This document shows, one piece after another, positions 53,905 to 63,524 of a stretch of 64,000 nucleotides of DNA. Location of the stretch: assembly GCA_902826245.1 (NCBI GenBank), contig CADEEA010000009.1, positions 1 to 64,000 of the forward strand, in the 5' to 3' direction. The stretch's first letter is position 1; each line of letters begins with the position of its first letter. Below the pieces are notes generated by a model that did no database searches, was not told the origin of the DNA, and saw nothing but the letters and a program-made list of their open reading frames with translations. Source of the stretch: an uncultured Alphaproteobacteria bacterium. Its GTDB lineage: Bacteria; Pseudomonadota; Alphaproteobacteria; Caulobacterales; Aquidulcibacteraceae. Made by a program: the position numbers and the translations under genes.

Positions 53905-55883
53905 TGCTGCGCCCCCGCTACAATGCTCGGAACCTGAGTTTTCCCTACTGCGCTGAGCTTCGCAAGTACCCCATGCCGTGGCCCGCATTCTACAATGCGA
54001 CTTTCCTGCATCACTATGAGCTTGTCGGCGACATTGATGACGCCCGCCCGGTGCGCGATCACGAAAACCGTGCCGCCCCGGGCCTTCACCGCCTCGATCG
54101 CGGCCACCAGAGCGACCTCTCCGTCGGCATCCAGGTGGGAGTTCGGCTCGTCGAGCACCATAAGGATCGGATCGCCGAACATCGCCCGCGCCAGCGCGAT
54201 CCGCTGCGCTTGGCCAGGGGAAACGCCGCTGCCGCCGAAGCTCAGTTCTGTCTCGTAGCCCCTGGGCAGCCGCAAGATCATCTCGTGCGCACCGGCCAGG
54301 ATGGCCGCCTGGACGATCTTCTGACCAATCTGCTGGGCGTTCTCCGCATCGGCTTGGGCGAAGCAGGAGATGTTCTCAGCTATGGTTCCGTCGAAGAGTT
54401 CGATGCGTTGCGGCAGATAGCCGATGTGTTTGGCGAGTCCGGTCTCGTCCCAATCGGTGTAGCGCGCGCCATCGATCCGCACAGCGCCAGCTTTGATTAC
54501 AGCCGCATTGGCCAGCACCCGTGCGAGCGTGGTCTTGCCAGCGCCGCTTGGCCCAATGACGCCGATGACCTCGCCAGGTCCCGCCGTAAACGACGCGTTC
54601 TGCATTGAAACCGTTCGTCCATCCGGCGCGAGCGCAGAAACCGCCTCAAGTTGGATGCGCCCTTTCGGCTCCGGGAGCGGCGTGTGCAAGACCGCCGGCT
54701 TTGCTGCTGCAAAAAGCTTACGCAGCCCCTGATAAGCCGTCACCGCCATGCCGATCTGGCGCCAGCCGCCGACAATCTGCTCGACCGGCGCGAACGCGCG
54801 TGCGGTCAAAATGGTGGCGGCGATAATCGCGCCCGCCGAAATTTCTTGTTCCACCGCCAGATACGCGCCGAGCCCAAGCGCCGCCGATTGCAGCAGCATC
54901 CGCACCACTCTGGTCGCGGCGGAATAGGTCGCGCCCTTGAATGCTGCGTCAGTCTGCAGATCGACGTAATTCGCGCGTGCAATGGCGCGCCGATTGCGCA
55001 TTTTGGCGCTGGAACCGAGGGCGTTGATGGTTTCCGCTGAGTTAAGATCGCCGTCGTGGGCGACATAGAAGATCGCGGCTTTCGCGGACAATTGCGAAAG
55101 CGCGCCCCTGGTTGCGCGCTCATTGATCAGCGCCAGCGCCGTAATCAGCACCGCTCCGCCAAGAGCGAGAATGCCGATCCAGAAATGGATGACAAAGCAG
55201 ATGCCGATAAAAAGCGGGGTCCAGGGGATGTCGAGCAGCCCGGTCGCCGCGGGGCTGGTGACGCCCTGGCGCAAAGTGTCGATGTCACGAGCAGTGGCGA
55301 GCGGGGGCACGCCCTCGCGGCGCGCCCGCATGTTCTCGGCGATCACCGCGTCGCACGCCAGGCGCTCAATGCGCAGAGCCGCGCGTGTCAGCAGCCGCGC
55401 GCGCACCGCGTCCAATACGGCCATCACGCTCAAGCTGACGACCAGGACCACGCTCAACAGAATTAGCGTGATAATTCCACCCGTGGGGATCACGCGATCA
55501 TAGACCTGAAGCATGTAAAGCGAGGGCGCGAGGTAAAGAAGGTTAATGGCGCCGCTGAAGAGCAGGATGAGCTTGAAGTGACCAGCCAGACCCTTCTTGC
55601 CCTCAGCCAACACTTCAGAAGCCCGCAGCGCTTCGCTGAATTCTTGGGCGGTGCGCGCGCCCTTTTCCCAAGCAGACATTAACCGTTTCGCAGGCCCAGA
55701 CTCCGCCGCCTTGCCCCACAGGGCGCGCGCGCCCTCAAAGCGCGGACTGTGCCAAATTCTGCTTGCCCAGCTGCCGGCGGCCTCGTCCGAGCCGGCCGCA
55801 GGGCCACCAGAGCGATCTTCACGGGGATCGGCGTCCCTGTTCCGAACAAATCGACCGACCAGCGGGAAACGAGAGAAGTCCAT
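53901..55883 (-). CDS. Type I secretion ABC transporter/permease (PrtD/LapB-like)
   Basis: 660 residues. The first ~95 residues are charged and non-conserved with no C39 peptidase domain. A six-TM region (about 105-390) follows with 'LYMLQVYDRVIPTGG', typical of PrtD-type exporters. ATPase motifs: Walker A 'GPSGAGKTTLAR', Q-loop 'GYLPQRIELFDGTIAENI', signature 'LSFGGSGVSPGQAQR', Walker B 'PILMVLDEPNSHLD'. It energises export of RTX-type substrates with C-terminal signals; the giant peroxidase immediately upstream is the obvious candidate. Confidence 0.93.
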   Translation of the reverse strand: MDFSRFPLVGRFVRNRDADPREDRSGGPAAGSDEAAGSWASRIWHSPRFEGARALWGKAAESGPAKRLMSAWEKGARTAQEFSEALRASEVLAEGKKGLAGHFKLILLFSGAINLLYLAPSLYMLQVYDRVIPTGGIITLILLSVVLVVSLSVMAVLDAVRARLLTRAALRIERLACDAVIAENMRARREGVPPLATARDIDTLRQGVTSPAATGLLDIPWTPLFIGICFVIHFWIGILALGGAVLITALALINERATRGALSQLSAKAAIFYVAHDGDLNSAETINALGSSAKMRNRRAIARANYVDLQTDAAFKGATYSAATRVVRMLLQSAALGLGAYLAVEQEISAGAIIAATILTARAFAPVEQIVGGWRQIGMAVTAYQGLRKLFAAAKPAVLHTPLPEPKGRIQLEAVSALAPDGRTVSMQNASFTAGPGEVIGVIGPSGAGKTTLARVLANAAVIKAGAVRIDGARYTDWDETGLAKHIGYLPQRIELFDGTIAENISCFAQADAENAQQIGQKIVQAAILAGAHEMILRLPRGYETELSFGGSGVSPGQAQRIALARAMFGDPILMVLDEPNSHLDADGEVALVAAIEAVKARGGTVFVIAHRAGVINVADKLIVMQESRIVECGPRHGVLAKLSAVGKTQVPSIVAGAQQ

Positions 55884-55971
55884 GGCGGCCCCTATGCTTA
55901 TTTCGTGCCTCGCAAGAAACCGCCCTGGAGAACCGGCGCAACAGGACTTGCCCAGCAGGCGTCAAATGCAA

Positions 55972-56001
55972 GCGTGGCGCGCATTTAACTGCGCGCCACG
56001 C
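55972..56001 (-). terminator. Perfect 11-bp hairpin after the RTX peroxidase
   Basis: GCGTGGCGCGC and GCGCGCCACGC are perfect inverted arms around ATTTAACT. It begins 51 bp past the peroxidase stop and ends about 90 bp before the ABC transporter start. The following T-run is poor (TTGCATTTG). It probably ends or attenuates transcription so that the abundant substrate and the exporter are made in different amounts (inference). Confidence 0.55.
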
Positions 56002-56052
56002 CTTACGTCTTGATTTGGGTCAGCTGGGCCGAATGGCCCAACCCCCTGTTCA

Positions 56053-59000
56053 TCACGGCCCGAAGATGAAGTCGGACGAGGTGATGACGGTCGCGTCGCC
56101 CAGGCCAACCAGCACGAAGGAATTAGCCCCGTCGATGGTGACCCGAGTGCTGGCGCCGATGTCCTGGATAATGATCCGGGTGCCGATATCGGCCGCAGTC
56201 AGGCCGGCGAAGGCCGTCACGTCGAGCAGATCCTGTCCGCCGCCGCCTGCGTCGGCGTCGAACCCGTTGATCTGGTCGTTATTGCCCGAGCCGGGCGCAA
56301 AGACGAAGAAGTCGTTGTCGTTGCCACCGTTCATGATGTCGTTGCCGGCGCCGCCGATCAACGTATCCGAGCCGTTGCCGCCTTGGAGGTTGTCGGCGCC
56401 GCCGCGACCATCGAGAACGTCAGCTCCGCCGTTGGCGCCACCCTGGAGGATGTTGTTTCCGCCGTCGCCGAAGATGAAGTCGCTGCCCGAACCGCCGGTC
56501 ACATTGTTCACGCCAGCGATCGAAGTGAACCCGCTCGCCGTGCCTGCAACCAGATCGACGCTGACTGAGTTCGCCGCCAGCGTTCCGGCATAGCTCAACA
56601 AATCGCCCCCATCGACGCCGAGATCGGCAGTAACCGATTCGATGTTGGAGAGCGTCACGCCATTGAAGCTGGCGAGCGCCGCCCCGTTGTAAACAACGGT
56701 GAGGTTGTTGCCCAGGATCGTGCCGTTGATCTGGAGTTCGTCGTTGTCGGCGCCGCCGTCGTAGCTGGCGTCGTTGCCGTGACCGAAATTGTAGATGATC
56801 ACATCGTCGCCGGCATCGCCATTGACAACGTCAGCATTGCCGACGCCGCCGAGCAACGTGTCGTTGCCGCCGCCGCCATTGATGACATCGCCGCCTGCGC
56901 CGTTAGCGCCGCCGTCGATGCGGTTGTTGTTGGCGTCGCCGGTAATGACATCGGAGCCGCTAGACCCAATTACATTCTCTATACCGCTCAGGGTGTCCGA
57001 ACCGGTCGCTGCGCTGCTCGATGTCCCGGCGACGAGGTTGACGATAGCCGCCGTACTGGTTCCACCCAGCGTGTAGGTGTCGACACCCAGGCCACCGATG
57101 TACTGGTCGTCGCCATCGGTGAGCGGACCTCCGCTTGGGGGGGTGGCGCCGAAGATGTCGTCGCCGCCGCCGCCATCTACGCTGTCGTTGCCCATGGAGC
57201 CGTTGAGGCCATTGGCGCCGCCGTCGCCGACGATGGTGTCGTTGCCGGCGCCGCCGACCACGTTCTCAATGCCGGCAATATTGGTGAAGCCGGAAGCCGT
57301 GCCGGTGGCCAAATTCACCGCCACCGCGACAGCCGCGAGCGTCGTCGAATAGTTCAGCACATCGACGCCGCCGCCAAGATTGGCGTCGATGCGTTCGACA
57401 TTGCTCACCGTTCCGCCCTCGATGCGATCGATCGCGGTCGACGAAGAGGCACGCACGTCAAGCGTTTCGTTGAGCGCGCCGCCGCTGATCAGGATAGTGT
57501 CGAAATCCGCGCCGCCGTTGATCGTGTCTTGGCCATCGCCCATCACGTAGAGGATGGTGTCGTTACCGGCATTACCTTGGACCGTATCCGCACCAGCGTT
57601 GCCGTTTAGAATGTCGGCGCCGTTGCCGCCATTAAGCGTGTCGTTGCCGGTGTTGCCGGACAGGACGTCAGCGCCGTCACCGCCGTTAAGCGTGTCGTCG
57701 TTGCCGCCGCCGTCGAGACGATCGTTGCCGCCCAGGCCGTTCAGCGTGTTGACGCCAACACCGCCGAAGATGTTGTCATCGAACGCCGTACCGCCGATCA
57801 CGGCCGCGTTTGAGATGATCAGGCTGCCGACATTGCCAGAGGCCGCCGAGGCGATGCTGTTGGGGAACCCAAAGTCATCGTCGTAGCTTACAACCACCCG
57901 CACAAGCTGGCCTTCAACTTCGGCTGGGACCACAAGCGTCGGATTGACCTCGCCGCCGATATCAACCCAGTCAACGCCGTCAAACGTCTGCCACTGGTAC
58001 ACGAAAACCGCACCGTGGATGCCGTCCGCATCAGAGAACGCGAGTTGCGCGCTGATCGTGTCGCCGACGGTCGGGGTCGGGTCGCTGAGGAGGACCGCGC
58101 CGACCGGGGCGTCGTTAACACCGGCAACCGCATCGGTCTGCGCCGAGAACACGGTCTCGGCTACGCCGTTCTGATCGACGTAATTCATGCGCACGCGGAT
58201 CGGGGAGTTCGCCTGGTCTTGGCCGACTGTGAAGGTCAGGCCTGTTGCCGGGATCGGAACTTCCGACCCGTTTACTCCAGGAACCATGATGTCCGACCAG
58301 AGCCCGGATTCGCCGTCCTGCATCTGCCAAGTGATAAGGACAGTACCGGTGATCGCGCCGCCCGTGGCTGTGTTGTTCGGGTCGGAGACGCCAGCGAATT
58401 CCGCAGTCAGCGTCTGGCCTTCCGCCGGCGAGGTATCGTCGATGGTGGGCGCGCCGACCGGCAGCGAGTTAGAGAACCCTGCAATCTCCAGCGTGACGTC
58501 GTTGAACTGCAGCCGCTCGATATTGCGCAGCAGGTCGATGCCGTCGACGCCAGCTTCACCGGGAACGATGTTCCCTTGGGCGTCGCGAGCGAAGTGCAGC
58601 ACACGGATGAAGCCGTCGCCGTCTTGATCGCTGATGCCTTCGGCCGTGCCTTCACCTTCGATGGAGTAATCGGCGCGAACACCCGTGTACACTGCCGCGT
58701 CAACATCCGAGTTTTCCGCGAGAGTTAGAATCTCACGAACGATGCCCAGCTGACCCGGGTTGAGCGCGCCGGAAAGCATTTCTGCTTCGATGTCCATCAT
58801 CCAATTGGCGCGTTCGTTGAGATCGTCGAAATCGCCGTCATTGTTGCGGTCCACGCCGATCGCAACATGGAGTTGAGCGTCGCCATCGATGATGTCGTTG
58901 CCGCCGCGGCCTTCGATGATGTCGGAGCCCGCGCCGCCAAGGATGATGTTGCCGCCAGTGAACATGTCGTCGCTGCCGGCGACATTGCCATCGATCACGC

Positions 59001-62000
59001 CGTTAACACCGGCGCCTGCCGAACCGAGGAACGCCTGCATGCCGTCGATGCGCGCAATGCCGGCCGCCGTCAGCTCGTGGTTGGTCATGGTCAGCTCGGC
59101 TTCGAGACCCGCCTCAACACGGCGATGGTCGCCGCGCAGGACGTCGTTGAATGCCGACCCGGAAAGACCTTCCGTATTGTCGAAGCGGTCAAGCGTGGCG
59201 TTCGGATCCCCGCCCGGGTGCGGAACAGGGCGAATGGTCATATCCGCTTCCGCGCCGCTGGTGGCGTTTTGGTAGCTGCCCCAATCGAAGCCAACGAAGC
59301 CTTCGTACCGTTCGGTGCCGGCGCCGCTGACCATGATGTCGTCGCCGCCGAAGGAGTCGAAATCGGTCGGGCCGCCGCGATTGATCAGAACGTCGTGACC
59401 GCCATTGGGGTCGTTGTCGCCGAAGTTCAGCACCGAGCCGTCGACGTCGGCGTTGTCGCCGGTGAGGAAGCTGTTGCCGAAGCCTGCTTCCAGCCAATCG
59501 TCGCCGAAGCCGCCGACCAGGCCGATCAGCGTGCCATCGGACCTGACGAAGTCATTGCCAAGACCAGCGAACGCTTCGCCGGATTCGGAGCCGATATCGA
59601 TGAAGTCGTTGCCGCGGCCGCCGATAACCAAGTCGATGCCGTTGCCGGAATGGATGACGTCGTTGCCGTCATTGCCCTTGATATTGTCGTCGAAGGCAAG
59701 GTCGGTGATGATGTCGTCGCCGTCGCCGCCATTGAGGATGTCGGCGCCGTTGCCGCCTTCGATGCGGTCATTGCCGCCGTCGCCCCAGATGGTGTCGTCG
59801 CCGATGCCGGCGATCAGGGTGTCATTGTTGTCGGTGCCGCCCAGCACGACGTGGCCGCCGCCATTATAGCGGAGATAATTGCTGTCTGGCCCCGCAGTCG
59901 ATGGATCGTTGCGTGAGACGAGCGGAGCGAACGGATTGGACGCTGCATCTTCGTCCGCATAGGTCGGGTCGGCGCGATCGACCGGTTGGACGCCATGCGT
60001 GAGCCCAGTGAACTGCGCATTCTGGTCGATCTCAAGCGTCCAGGTTGGCGTCGCGAAGACGTCGCCCGGCAAATGCTTGAGTTCGGTGTTGCGCATGATC
60101 AGCGAGGCGAACGAATTGCCTTCGAGTTCGGCCAGGAAGTTCTGACCCGAGAAGCGCGCCAGATAGTAGAAGCGGTCGCCGTTCTGCAGGTTCTCCATCT
60201 GCGTTTCGAACACGAACGCGAAGGTCGAGCCCAACATGCCGCCGAACGCCGGCGCCAATTCCGCAAGACCGCCGATCCAGAGATCGACAAGCTCCAGCCC
60301 GCCAAGGCTGCCGCCAGCATAGTCGCCGGTGGCGTTGAGGAAGTCCAACGAGTCGTTGATGCCCGTCACGGTATTGATGTGCGTGCCCGCAGCAATGTCG
60401 AACGCCACCGCGCGCTTGTCAGCCATCGTCGTCGCGTTGACGATATCCACGTGTGTGCCGTAGGCGGCGATGAAATTGATCACCGATGCCGGGTGCTTCA
60501 CGTTCTGCGCGAAATCGACCCAGCTCGTGTACGGCGTCAACAGACTGTCGCCGGTGGCTGCGAAGAATTGCCGGCGCGCCTCGTTCAGCCCGGGAACGCC
60601 GGTGTCGCGACCGCGCGCCAAGTTGAGCACCGGAAGGTCAAGCGGCAGGCCGACCAGGTTGTTGCGCAGCGCTTCGGTGACGAATTCGTCGATCGCGTTG
60701 CCCGACTGGCGGGTCATGCCGCGAATGATGTTTTCGGTTGCTTCCGCCGCATCCACGCCGCTGGCGACGAATTCAAGCGGGTTCAGGAATGCGGCGATCA
60801 AGCCGATCTGATCGGTCTCGGGAGTTTCCGGTCTGCCGTCGCTTCCAACCAGCCCGAAATTCGCGTCGAAGCGGTCAACGGTTTCGGTCAGCATCGAGTG
60901 GCCGAAGCGGTACACGACGTGCGCGAACTCCGCGAAGATCGCCGGATTGATCGTCATGTCGATGTTGATGAACACATCGATGTTCGGTTGGATCTTCCGC
61001 GCGAATTCTTCGAACACCAAATGCTGGTATTGCATTTCGGTGAACACTTTCGCGGCCTGGAACAGACGCTCGCCATTCCACACATAATCGGCAGGATCGC
61101 TCGACGGCGCCCCAGCCACCGGCTCCAACAGCCACTGATTGAGGAAATCGATGTCAGCCGGCATGCCGTCTGTGCCTTGGGCGACTGCGAGGACCTGGGC
61201 CTGCACCGATTCCACGAGCCGGTTGTGCTCGGAGTGGAAAATGGTGTGAACGGCAGTCAGACCGATGTTTTCGTTGCCGCGGCCGTCGCCGGTGGCGAAG
61301 TGCGCGTCCAACAGCTCGTTGTCATAGACCCAAGCCGGCTTCAGGAATTCGCGGTTGACCACTGCCGTTGGCGGTTGGCCGCCGTCAGGAGCAAACAGCG
61401 GGTTCACCGCCACTTGCGGGGTGAGCTCGAGCAAGTTTGTCTCAGGCCCAACGTGCAAGGGGTTGTAGTTCGGGTTGACGATCAGCGCGATGCCAACCGC
61501 TCCATCTGCGTCGGCGATGTCGTTGACCGCCGGGGTCGCCGGGTTGCCGTCATGATTGAACGTGCCGGGCGCCGCCGCGTGGGCGATGTCATCGAGGAAC
61601 GCGTGATCGGTGCGAACGGTGACGCCGGTGGTGTCAGCAGAACCAGCCGCGATCAACGCCGCAGTGACGGCCGCCGGCGAGTTGATGTCGAGACCGCCGG
61701 GAATGCCTTCAACGTAAACTATCACGTCGTCGGCGGTATTGGAGATGCCGTCGGCGCCGTTGTCGACGCGGATGGCCACCTGCGCAAAGCCGTTGGCGCC
61801 CGGAATGAAGCGGCCATAATCGTCAGTCAGCAACAGCGGCACGTTGTGCACGTCATGATCGCTCAGCTGGATGCCGAGCATCGAGGCCGCTTGAGCTTTC
61901 ACGTCCGCCCAAGTCGCCAAGCCGCCATGGGCGCCGTCCAGCAATTTGCCGGTCGACACTGCGTTGCCCAGGCCATTCGGCGCATACTCGCGGAGGAACA

Positions 62001-62838
62001 CCTGGTGCGAGGGGTGCGAAGTATAGGTCTGGTTCTGGTCGATGAACGGCGTGGTTTGGTTGTTTTGCTCGTGGATGTCGTCCAAGCTCTCGTCGATGCC
62101 GATGGTGGCAGGGTTGTCGCCGCGCACGCCGTCGGGACCCGGGTCGTTCGAGGCCCGCGTCAACATCATGAAATTGGCCGCGTCATCATCGGTACCGAAG
62201 ATATTATCCAGGCCGTCGAGGTCAGGATTGAACAGCGGATCGTCCGGCGCGAGCGGGATGAACACGGTGCCCGAGCCGCCCTTGTTCACCAGATCGAGGC
62301 CGTGATCGAAGAACTGGCCAAATAGGGTGAACCAGGAATTGAACGGCGCCGAAAGACCTTCATCTGGCGCGGTATTGGGGATGAAGAATACATCGCGGTC
62401 GTCGTTGAGGCCGGTGAGGGGGTTGACGCCAAAGATACCGTCAAGACCGGGGCTAACAGCGATTGGGGCGCCGCCATTGGCTTCGACTGCAGCGTGGTTG
62501 TTCGCGGTCTGATCGACGATCAGGTTCGAGATCATGCGCAGATCGGCGTCGAACACGAAACCCTTGGTTTGGAGGTAACTGGTGGACGAGCCGACGGCCT
62601 GGCCGGGAAGGCCAGCCAGGGTGACCGCGCCCGCGTCGCGCCACACCGGATCCAGCAAGCGGATGAAGTTCTGGTCCGCGGCGCCCCAGGTCTCCTGCCC
62701 AGGGATCACGTGGTTGTTGGTGCCCGCCGTTTGGCGCAGGCCCCATGGATGGAACGCTGTCGGCGGCAGATTGCCCGATTCAGCCAGCAGGATCTGGTCA
62801 AGAATGAACTTCAGATCGACGCGAAACAGCTGCACCAT
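56053..62838 (-). CDS. RTX haem peroxidase, giant secreted protein (MopA-like)
   Basis: 2261 residues without a signal peptide. An animal-type haem peroxidase domain spans about 90-950: distal histidine in 'FGQFFDHGLDL' (His179), 'DQNQTYTSHPSHQVFLREY', the conserved 'HTIFHSEHNRL', and proximal histidine in 'VVYRFGHSMLTETV' (His647). RTX nonapeptides ('GGNGADILNGGDGDDIITD') follow at about 995-1115, Ig-like domains at 1460-1690, and further RTX arrays up to about 2190. The C-terminus ends in hydrophobic DFIFGP, suiting a T1SS signal. Related proteins such as MopA oxidise Mn(II); others oxidise halides. Secretion by the adjacent T1SS is likely. Confidence 0.92.
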   Translation of the reverse strand: MVQLFRVDLKFILDQILLAESGNLPPTAFHPWGLRQTAGTNNHVIPGQETWGAADQNFIRLLDPVWRDAGAVTLAGLPGQAVGSSTSYLQTKGFVFDADLRMISNLIVDQTANNHAAVEANGGAPIAVSPGLDGIFGVNPLTGLNDDRDVFFIPNTAPDEGLSAPFNSWFTLFGQFFDHGLDLVNKGGSGTVFIPLAPDDPLFNPDLDGLDNIFGTDDDAANFMMLTRASNDPGPDGVRGDNPATIGIDESLDDIHEQNNQTTPFIDQNQTYTSHPSHQVFLREYAPNGLGNAVSTGKLLDGAHGGLATWADVKAQAASMLGIQLSDHDVHNVPLLLTDDYGRFIPGANGFAQVAIRVDNGADGISNTADDVIVYVEGIPGGLDINSPAAVTAALIAAGSADTTGVTVRTDHAFLDDIAHAAAPGTFNHDGNPATPAVNDIADADGAVGIALIVNPNYNPLHVGPETNLLELTPQVAVNPLFAPDGGQPPTAVVNREFLKPAWVYDNELLDAHFATGDGRGNENIGLTAVHTIFHSEHNRLVESVQAQVLAVAQGTDGMPADIDFLNQWLLEPVAGAPSSDPADYVWNGERLFQAAKVFTEMQYQHLVFEEFARKIQPNIDVFINIDMTINPAIFAEFAHVVYRFGHSMLTETVDRFDANFGLVGSDGRPETPETDQIGLIAAFLNPLEFVASGVDAAEATENIIRGMTRQSGNAIDEFVTEALRNNLVGLPLDLPVLNLARGRDTGVPGLNEARRQFFAATGDSLLTPYTSWVDFAQNVKHPASVINFIAAYGTHVDIVNATTMADKRAVAFDIAAGTHINTVTGINDSLDFLNATGDYAGGSLGGLELVDLWIGGLAELAPAFGGMLGSTFAFVFETQMENLQNGDRFYYLARFSGQNFLAELEGNSFASLIMRNTELKHLPGDVFATPTWTLEIDQNAQFTGLTHGVQPVDRADPTYADEDAASNPFAPLVSRNDPSTAGPDSNYLRYNGGGHVVLGGTDNNDTLIAGIGDDTIWGDGGNDRIEGGNGADILNGGDGDDIITDLAFDDNIKGNDGNDVIHSGNGIDLVIGGRGNDFIDIGSESGEAFAGLGNDFVRSDGTLIGLVGGFGDDWLEAGFGNSFLTGDNADVDGSVLNFGDNDPNGGHDVLINRGGPTDFDSFGGDDIMVSGAGTERYEGFVGFDWGSYQNATSGAEADMTIRPVPHPGGDPNATLDRFDNTEGLSGSAFNDVLRGDHRRVEAGLEAELTMTNHELTAAGIARIDGMQAFLGSAGAGVNGVIDGNVAGSDDMFTGGNIILGGAGSDIIEGRGGNDIIDGDAQLHVAIGVDRNNDGDFDDLNERANWMMDIEAEMLSGALNPGQLGIVREILTLAENSDVDAAVYTGVRADYSIEGEGTAEGISDQDGDGFIRVLHFARDAQGNIVPGEAGVDGIDLLRNIERLQFNDVTLEIAGFSNSLPVGAPTIDDTSPAEGQTLTAEFAGVSDPNNTATGGAITGTVLITWQMQDGESGLWSDIMVPGVNGSEVPIPATGLTFTVGQDQANSPIRVRMNYVDQNGVAETVFSAQTDAVAGVNDAPVGAVLLSDPTPTVGDTISAQLAFSDADGIHGAVFVYQWQTFDGVDWVDIGGEVNPTLVVPAEVEGQLVRVVVSYDDDFGFPNSIASAASGNVGSLIISNAAVIGGTAFDDNIFGGVGVNTLNGLGGNDRLDGGGNDDTLNGGDGADVLSGNTGNDTLNGGNGADILNGNAGADTVQGNAGNDTILYVMGDGQDTINGGADFDTILISGGALNETLDVRASSSTAIDRIEGGTVSNVERIDANLGGGVDVLNYSTTLAAVAVAVNLATGTASGFTNIAGIENVVGGAGNDTIVGDGGANGLNGSMGNDSVDGGGGDDIFGATPPSGGPLTDGDDQYIGGLGVDTYTLGGTSTAAIVNLVAGTSSSAATGSDTLSGIENVIGSSGSDVITGDANNNRIDGGANGAGGDVINGGGGNDTLLGGVGNADVVNGDAGDDVIIYNFGHGNDASYDGGADNDELQINGTILGNNLTVVYNGAALASFNGVTLSNIESVTADLGVDGGDLLSYAGTLAANSVSVDLVAGTASGFTSIAGVNNVTGGSGSDFIFGDGGNNILQGGANGGADVLDGRGGADNLQGGNGSDTLIGGAGNDIMNGGNDNDFFVFAPGSGNNDQINGFDADAGGGGQDLLDVTAFAGLTAADIGTRIIIQDIGASTRVTIDGANSFVLVGLGDATVITSSDFIFGP

Positions 62839-63524
62839 TTTCTTGATCCCCCAAAATCAACGGAAGTCCGTCGACGAAACGCCTCGACATGCGCCTCGCG
62901 CACATCAGCCGAATCTAGGGATGCTCTCTTCTTTCGCGTCTCTCAATTACAGGCACGCAAGGCGAGCAAGGAATTTTGTTAATTCACCTGAGGCGCGAGT
63001 AAGTGTTAAGAGCGCACATCATTATTCCGCGCAAACGGCTCTTTTCACAGCTTATTAGGCATAAGCCGCCCCGCCCCACGCGTTGGCGCGGCGACGACGA
63101 ACATCATGACCGTTCGCTCGGCAACTTAATTCGAGCGCGCTGGGCCAAGTCCGGCTCTCAATGTGCTCCGCACGCCACACCCGAATGCGGCAGTTTGGAA
63201 TTCAGACTCCAAGGCTGAGGTCGAGCGCTCGCTTCTGAAATCTGAATTACGCTTGCGTAGCAGCGCGGGAGCGCGTCCTCCGTGCAGGCGCATTCATGGA
63301 TAACGAAATCTGCCGCGACGCTGGTCTCGTAATTTTTTCGCAGCGACCGCCACGCTCAAGCGGCGTTAACCACATCCCCGGCGCCGAACTTGAATAGCTC
63401 AACACACCTAACACGAACGACGCTGAAACAGATGCTCGCGCCGTGGGCGTGCGCACTCAAGACTTGGCAAGTTGTGAGTTAGAGGTGAGGAAAGCGTGGC
63501 GCTAAGGGCAAGGGGACTGGGACT
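62839..63524. other. 686-bp intergenic region between divergent surface-protein genes
   Basis: No credible gene is seen; small ORFs here lack ribosome-binding sites and family features. The first 200 bp beside the peroxidase are AT-rich relative to the rest and should carry its promoter. Weak dyads occur, such as TTGGA-N8-TCCAA near 63194-63211. A TGGGACT site lies close to the ATG at 63525. Regulatory function is expected because two large exported proteins diverge here, but no specific box can be named. Confidence 0.5.

Noticed and set aside
59986-62325. Long rightward open frame (779 aa) opposite the RTX peroxidase
   Set aside because: Antisense to a gene with clear haem peroxidase motifs. 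The frame is Arg/Val-rich as expected from reversed high-GC codons and has no family features.
63247-63456. 69-aa leftward frame in the intergenic region
   Set aside because: No ribosome-binding site, no signal peptide and no recognisable domain; composition resembles random high-GC sequence.
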